From UBA1240 sp045599185 (GTDB lineage Bacteria; Spirochaetota; Spirochaetia; Treponematales; Treponemataceae): a stretch of DNA of 64,000 nucleotides. Positions 60,120 through 64,000 of the stretch are shown piece by piece (the stretch's first letter is position 1; each line of letters opens with the position of its first letter). Under the pieces are notes generated by a model. The model made no database searches. It was not told the origin of the DNA and worked only from the letters and a program-made list of their open reading frames with translations. The position numbers were made by a program, and so were the translations under genes. The stretch is taken from contig JAZRVO010000031.1 of NCBI GenBank assembly GCA_045599185.1, positions 62,001 to 126,000 on the forward strand. Reading direction: 5' to 3'.

Positions 60120-61733
60120 ATGAAAGTTAGCGAAAAACCTGTTTTTGTGCCGATTTTGAACTTTTTGGATAAACTGCTGCCTTTTTTTGCCGTGCTTTCA
60201 CTTGCCGGTTTTTTCTGCCAGTTTTTGAACGGTGCAAAATCATCCTGGGCTGCCTTTTTTGCCTTTGAAGTGCTTTTTGCAAGTGACGTTTTTTTTGTGC
60301 TGGTTCTGTTTTTAAGGCTTTTGGGCAGAAAAATCAATTTTCTTTTTACGGCTGTTGACGTCCTGGCTGCGGTTTCGGTTGTTTTTACGGTTCTGCTTTA
60401 TTTTTTCAAACTGCCGCTGCCAAAAACACTGGGAGTTTTCTGCATTTTCCGCATTGTTTCTGCGGTTGGAACTGTGTTTAAAAATCGTTCCTTCGTGCAC
60501 AACCGGGTTCTGGCGGCCGGTGCAATTTTCTGTATTTTTGCCGCCGCCGGTTTTTTTGCAATGGCTTTTTCTTTCAGGGCAAGCATGGAAAAACAGCTTT
60601 CTTCTTCTTACCATTCCCTTTATGCCCAAAGCCCGCTGTTTTTTGAACGGCTGGTTGAAAAAGACCCGGACGTTGTGGCGGTTTTTAAGAATGGAACGAT
60701 TCGCACCCGCGCCGGCGGCTATGTGCGCGACGCAAAAACTTACCGCGAGATGCTGAATGCGCCGAACTGCTACAGTTTTATTATTGATTTTGCCGGCGAC
60801 TTTGTTTATGCAGAAGGCATGGTATGGGTGCCAAAAAGCGGAATTTTGATACTTTCTGAAAAACTGTATGAAAACTATCAGTGTTTTTTGCGTTTTCTGG
60901 TGGTTTTTGTTTATATTCTTGTTTCTGTTTTTCTGGTTCTGCTTGCCTTTATTTTCAACAGGGATGCAAAAAAAATTGCGCTTATTAACGACAGCATTGA
61001 TGCAGATGATTACCTGCTTTTGAAAAGTGCAACCCTTTTAACCAAAAACGGCAGGAATTTTTACATAGACCCGAAGGAAGATGAACTTGTCAATTTGTAC
61101 AGAATGGTCGGGAAAATTCTTGATAAAAACGAGAAAACTACGATATTTCTGCATGAAACTGAAGATAAAGACGAATTTCTTGACAATGCTTCCCTTGATG
61201 AAGCCGATTTTCACGATAAGTCCGTGCTGCTTGACGGCACAAACCTTGGCAAACGCCTTGATTTGGCCAGTGCCCAGATTGAAAGGCTTGGAAGCAGCCT
61301 GACTTTGGCTACAAAGGAAAGTGCCCGGCCTGATGATTTTGACGAGGTTCTGGAAGAAGAAACTTTGGCAGAAGACATGCTGATGGTAGATTTGAAGGAA
61401 GAAAGCAAAACTGACCAGCCTTTTTCGGAAGTTCCGGCATTTTTTGAACCTGTGCCGCTTGCGGCCGGTATTGAAGAGTTTACGCCGGGCACGGAAACTG
61501 CTGATTTTGCAGAAACGGACAATGGTTTGGAAATTGCAGAAAGGGCAGAAACTGCTGAAAAAATTCAGCTGAACGATGAGCCTGCTTTGCCGGAAACTGA
61601 AGAAGAAAATACGCTGGAAGAAGATGCACTGGCTGAAGAGTTTCTTTTAAGCGAAAATGAAAATGTTGCCTTGCCAAAATTGCGCGGCGGCCTGCTTGCC
61701 CGGGCAGTAAGGAAAAATGATGAAGATTTTTGA
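60120..61733 (+). CDS. Membrane protein of unknown function with acidic tail
   Basis: 537 residues. Four or five membrane segments occupy residues ~10-160. An extracytoplasmic ~100-residue domain (SMEKQLSSSYHSLY ... GILILSEKLY) and another membrane helix (~262-285) follow. The long cytoplasmic C-terminus (~285-537) is increasingly Glu/Asp-rich (EEETLAEDM, EEENTLEEDALAEEF). The single extracytoplasmic loop between helices suggests a sensor or scaffold. It overlaps the GtrA gene by 14 bp, so the genes are coupled. Confidence 0.75.
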   Translation: MKVSEKPVFVPILNFLDKLLPFFAVLSLAGFFCQFLNGAKSSWAAFFAFEVLFASDVFFVLVLFLRLLGRKINFLFTAVDVLAAVSVVFTVLLYFFKLPLPKTLGVFCIFRIVSAVGTVFKNRSFVHNRVLAAGAIFCIFAAAGFFAMAFSFRASMEKQLSSSYHSLYAQSPLFFERLVEKDPDVVAVFKNGTIRTRAGGYVRDAKTYREMLNAPNCYSFIIDFAGDFVYAEGMVWVPKSGILILSEKLYENYQCFLRFLVVFVYILVSVFLVLLAFIFNRDAKKIALINDSIDADDYLLLKSATLLTKNGRNFYIDPKEDELVNLYRMVGKILDKNEKTTIFLHETEDKDEFLDNASLDEADFHDKSVLLDGTNLGKRLDLASAQIERLGSSLTLATKESARPDDFDEVLEEETLAEDMLMVDLKEESKTDQPFSEVPAFFEPVPLAAGIEEFTPGTETADFAETDNGLEIAERAETAEKIQLNDEPALPETEEENTLEEDALAEEFLLSENENVALPKLRGGLLARAVRKNDEDF

Positions 61734-62193
61734 ATTGTTGAAAAGCCGTTTTAAGCAAATTGTTTCCTACGGTTTTTGGGGTGTTTGCACAACCGGCGTA
61801 AATGTTCTTGCCTACGCGCTTCTGCGTCTGGACAAAACGTTTTCCGTTGCGGTTTCTACTGCAATTGCCTGGGTTGTGGCGGTACTTTTTGCGTTTTTTA
61901 CCAACCGCGCCTTTGTTTTCCATTCCGACAAACGCGGTTTTATTGCCGTTTGTAAGGAAATGGCAATGTTTTTTGCAATGCGGCTTTTTTCAGGCCTTAT
62001 TGACGTTGGCCTGATGTGGTTTTTAATGCTCGGCAATCCGCCCGTTATGCCCGAAATTGCTGCAAAAATATTTACTAACATAGTTGTAATTGTGCTTAAT
62101 TACTTTTTGAGCATTTTTGTTGTTTTTACCAAAAAAAATACAAAAAATACTGAAAACCCAGAACCTGAAAATAATGCAGATTTGGAAAAATAG
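61720..62193 (+). CDS. GtrA-family membrane protein
   Basis: 157 residues with four membrane segments, the GtrA/DPMS_3-type layout (IVSYGFWGVCTTGVNVLAYALL start, NRAFVFHSD). Thought to help flip or present lipid-linked sugars. The start was placed at the second ATG (61720): AAGGA lies 6 nt upstream of it. Followed after 15 bp by a GtrB-like glycosyltransferase. Confidence 0.9.
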   Translation: MKIFELLKSRFKQIVSYGFWGVCTTGVNVLAYALLRLDKTFSVAVSTAIAWVVAVLFAFFTNRAFVFHSDKRGFIAVCKEMAMFFAMRLFSGLIDVGLMWFLMLGNPPVMPEIAAKIFTNIVVIVLNYFLSIFVVFTKKNTKNTENPEPENNADLEK

Positions 62194-62208
62194 AGGAGTT
62201 TAGGGACA

Positions 62209-63147
62209 ATGTCAAAACTTTCAATTGTTGTGCCATGCTTTAACGAAGAAGAAGCTTTGCCGTTTTTTTATGAAGAAAGCCAGAAAGCCGTTGCAGATTT
62301 GATTGAAAAAAAACTGATTGATTCGGCAGAATATGTTTTTGTTGACGACGGTTCTAAAGATAAAACCGTTGAAATTTTGCGCCAGCTTGCGGAAAAAGAC
62401 AAAAATGTTCATTTTGTAAGTTTTTCGCGCAATTTTGGCAAGGAAGCTGCAATTTACGCAGGCTTAAACAAAACCTGCGGTGATTACGTTGCAACTCTTG
62501 ATGCAGATTTGCAGGATCCGCCAAGCTTAATCGGCCAAATGCTTGAATCCATTCAGAATGAAAATTACGACTGTGCTGCCACACGCCGGGTAGACCGCAA
62601 AGGCGAGCCGCCAATCCGTTCGTTTTTTGCCCGCATGTTTTATAAAATTATGCGAAAGCTTTGCAACATTGAAGTTGTGGACGGCGCAAGGGATTTTAGG
62701 GTGATGAGCCGGGTTTACGTAAATGCGGTTTTGTCTCTTGCTGAAAAGAACAGATTTTCAAAAGGGATTTTTCCGTGGGTTGGTTTTAAAACCAAGTGGT
62801 TTGAATACGAAAACCGCGAACGCGTTGCAGGCGAAACAAAATGGTCTTTTTACAAACTGTTTTTGTATTCAATTGACGGAATTACTGCTTTTTCCGTAAA
62901 GCCTTTAATGCTTTCAAGTATTTTGGGGCTGTTTTCTCTTATAATTGCTTTTTTAATGATTATTTTGATTATTGTGCGCAAAATGGTTTGGGGCGACCCT
63001 GTTGCCGGCTGGCCAAGTTTAGTTTGCATTATTGTTTTCATCGGCGGTTTGCAGCTTTTTTCGGTTGGCATTTTGGGCCAGTATATGGCAAAAATTTACA
63101 CGGAAACTAAAAACCGTCCGCTTTATATTGTACGCGAAGAAGTTTAG
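62209..63147 (+). CDS. GtrB/DPM1-like polyprenyl-phosphate glycosyltransferase
   Basis: 312 residues. The GT2 domain begins LSIVVPCFNEEEALPFFYEE, with VFVDDGSKDKT (nucleotide) and TLDADLQDPPSL (metal/catalytic). RNFGKEAAIYAGL lies between. Two membrane helices sit in the C-terminal 90 residues, as in bactoprenol glucosyltransferases. It would charge undecaprenyl phosphate with a sugar for surface-glycan decoration. Follows GtrA. Confidence 0.93.
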   Translation: MSKLSIVVPCFNEEEALPFFYEESQKAVADLIEKKLIDSAEYVFVDDGSKDKTVEILRQLAEKDKNVHFVSFSRNFGKEAAIYAGLNKTCGDYVATLDADLQDPPSLIGQMLESIQNENYDCAATRRVDRKGEPPIRSFFARMFYKIMRKLCNIEVVDGARDFRVMSRVYVNAVLSLAEKNRFSKGIFPWVGFKTKWFEYENRERVAGETKWSFYKLFLYSIDGITAFSVKPLMLSSILGLFSLIIAFLMIILIIVRKMVWGDPVAGWPSLVCIIVFIGGLQLFSVGILGQYMAKIYTETKNRPLYIVREEV

Positions 63148-63222
63148 ATAATTTGCTGGCTGTAAAATTCCGTTTTACGGTCAGTTTTGGGGTAAAACCT
63201 TTAACATTTAAAAGGAATAAAA

Positions 63223-64000
63223 ATGAAAAATTTTGAATTATCGCAAAAAGCAGGAAAAAATTTATTTTACTGGGGAATTATAGCAGTTTCTGCGGCGTTT
63301 CTGCTGCCGTTAATTCTGCTTTCTTTTTACAATCATCCGGGCGCAGACGATTTCAGCTATTCCTTTGATGCTCGGAATGTGTGGCTGAGCACTCATTCTG
63401 TTTTTGCCGTGCTTGGTCAGGCTGTAAAAACCAGCATCTGGTACTGGCATAACTGGCAGGGGCTTTATTCTTCAGCATTTCTGCTTGCCTTGCAGCCTTC
63501 CATTTTTGGAGAAAGCGCCTACGCCTGGGCAGGAATTTTCATTCTGTTTGTACTTTGTGCGGCTACTGTTTTTTTTGCGTGGTACATGCTGCACCGGCGT
63601 TTGGGTTTTGGGGCTTTGCAAAGCGTTTCTTTAGGCTTTTTAGTTGCTTTAATTGAAATTCAGTGGATGCCCGATTGTGCGCAGGGTGTTTACTGGTTTA
63701 ACGGTGCCGGAAACTATACGTTTTTTTACGGCGTTATGCTGATTTTGGCTGTTGCCTGTACAAGCATTGGTTTTGGCGCAAACTACAAAAGTGCAGATGC
63801 CTGTAAAAACGGTTTTGCAGAAATTAACTGGTGCAAATTTGGTGTAAAAGTTGTTTTAACCGCGGTTCTGGCCTTTGTTCTTTCCGGCGGAAACCACGTA
63901 ACGGCTTTTTTGGGCTTTTTAATGGTTCTGGGATTTGTCGTTTATGGTTTATGGTTCAAAAAAATGCCGCTTTTTGCAGGCAACCTTTTGCCTTTGGTGG
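63223..64000 (+). CDS. Polytopic membrane protein, DUF6056/GtrC-like, 3' truncated by window
   Basis: The frame is open from ATG 63223 (AAAGGAAT upstream) to the end of the window, at least 259 residues. It begins MKNFELSQKAGKNLFYWG, then a membrane helix followed by the extracytoplasmic ADDFSYSFDARN and WYWHNWQGLYSS motifs, then several further helices and a GVYWFNGAGNYTFFYGVML segment. The DDF/YWFNGA pattern is typical of DUF6056-type membrane glycosyltransferases. With GtrA and GtrB upstream it would be the serotype-type transferase (GtrC role). Its C-terminus lies outside the window. Confidence 0.75.
   Translation, partial: MKNFELSQKAGKNLFYWGIIAVSAAFLLPLILLSFYNHPGADDFSYSFDARNVWLSTHSVFAVLGQAVKTSIWYWHNWQGLYSSAFLLALQPSIFGESAYAWAGIFILFVLCAATVFFAWYMLHRRLGFGALQSVSLGFLVALIEIQWMPDCAQGVYWFNGAGNYTFFYGVMLILAVACTSIGFGANYKSADACKNGFAEINWCKFGVKVVLTAVLAFVLSGGNHVTAFLGFLMVLGFVVYGLWFKKMPLFAGNLLPLV

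Noticed and set aside
1..64000. CRISPR array, rRNA operon or insertion sequence
   Set aside because: No regularly spaced repeats, rRNA signatures or transposase genes were found on either strand.

Overview
The window reads as a chromosomal segment of a spirochaete, most likely a gut-type Treponema. This is an inference from gene content: two SpoIIE-type phosphatases with a STAS protein, a methyl-accepting chemotaxis protein, an OmpA / LysM-transglycosylase / TPR-lipoprotein envelope cluster, an InlB-repeat plus formylglycine-enzyme-like surface protein, and gtr-type glycosylation genes. No rRNA, tRNA, CRISPR array, insertion sequence or prophage was recognised. Coding is dense, and strong intrinsic terminators separate most units.

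Layout. 1-1767: end of an InlB-repeat/FGE-sulfatase-domain protein. 1.9-5.2 kb: nudC, then purE-purM-purN. 5.3-8.6 kb: MCP and ilvC. 8.8-15.5 kb: alpha-galactoside locus (AraC regulator, GH36 alpha-galactosidase, binding protein, two permeases, no ATPase). 15.6-17.4 kb: AT-rich accessory cassette of four small unknown genes divergent from an XRE regulator, with a large operator-like palindrome between them. 17.4-19.0 kb: small unknowns and a GNAT enzyme. 19.3-22.2 kb: cimA and leuB, convergent. 22.5-24.8 kb: XRE-cupin regulator, a conserved unknown and a lipoprotein. 25.0-29.4 kb: argC-argJ-argB-argD behind a pair of ARG-box-like sites. 29.6-32.4 kb: asnA and a radical-SAM-like protein that has lost its cysteines. 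32.5-36.4 kb: grpE-dnaK-dnaJ. 36.6-41.3 kb: two RsbU/SpoIIE phosphatases, a STAS antagonist and a VanY-type lipoprotein. 41.5-45.1 kb: leuS-ltaE. 45.4-49.6 kb: envelope cluster. 49.8-52.5 kb: membrane protein, TPR protein, rubredoxin. 52.9-57.4 kb: cellobiose 2-epimerase, thrA, ilvN. 57.5-59.1 kb: ModF-like twin ATPase. 59.4-64.0 kb: operon of two unknowns, GtrA, a GtrB-like glycosyltransferase and the start of a polytopic GtrC-like protein.

How they work together. The window is rich in amino-acid biosynthesis. cimA, leuB, ilvC, ilvN and thrA cover much of the branched-chain and threonine routes, with isoleucine apparently reachable through citramalate. ilvC and leuB share a 25-bp palindromic promoter element. 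The arginine genes form one compact operon. Plant-oligosaccharide use is suggested by the alpha-galactoside importer and enzyme and by cellobiose 2-epimerase.

The best candidate for an undescribed system is the 15.6-17.4 kb cassette. Other notable items are the two sugar-locus repeats likely bound by the AraC regulator, the cysteine-less radical SAM homologue, and a dispersed repeat split by a structured insertion at about 52.5 kb.
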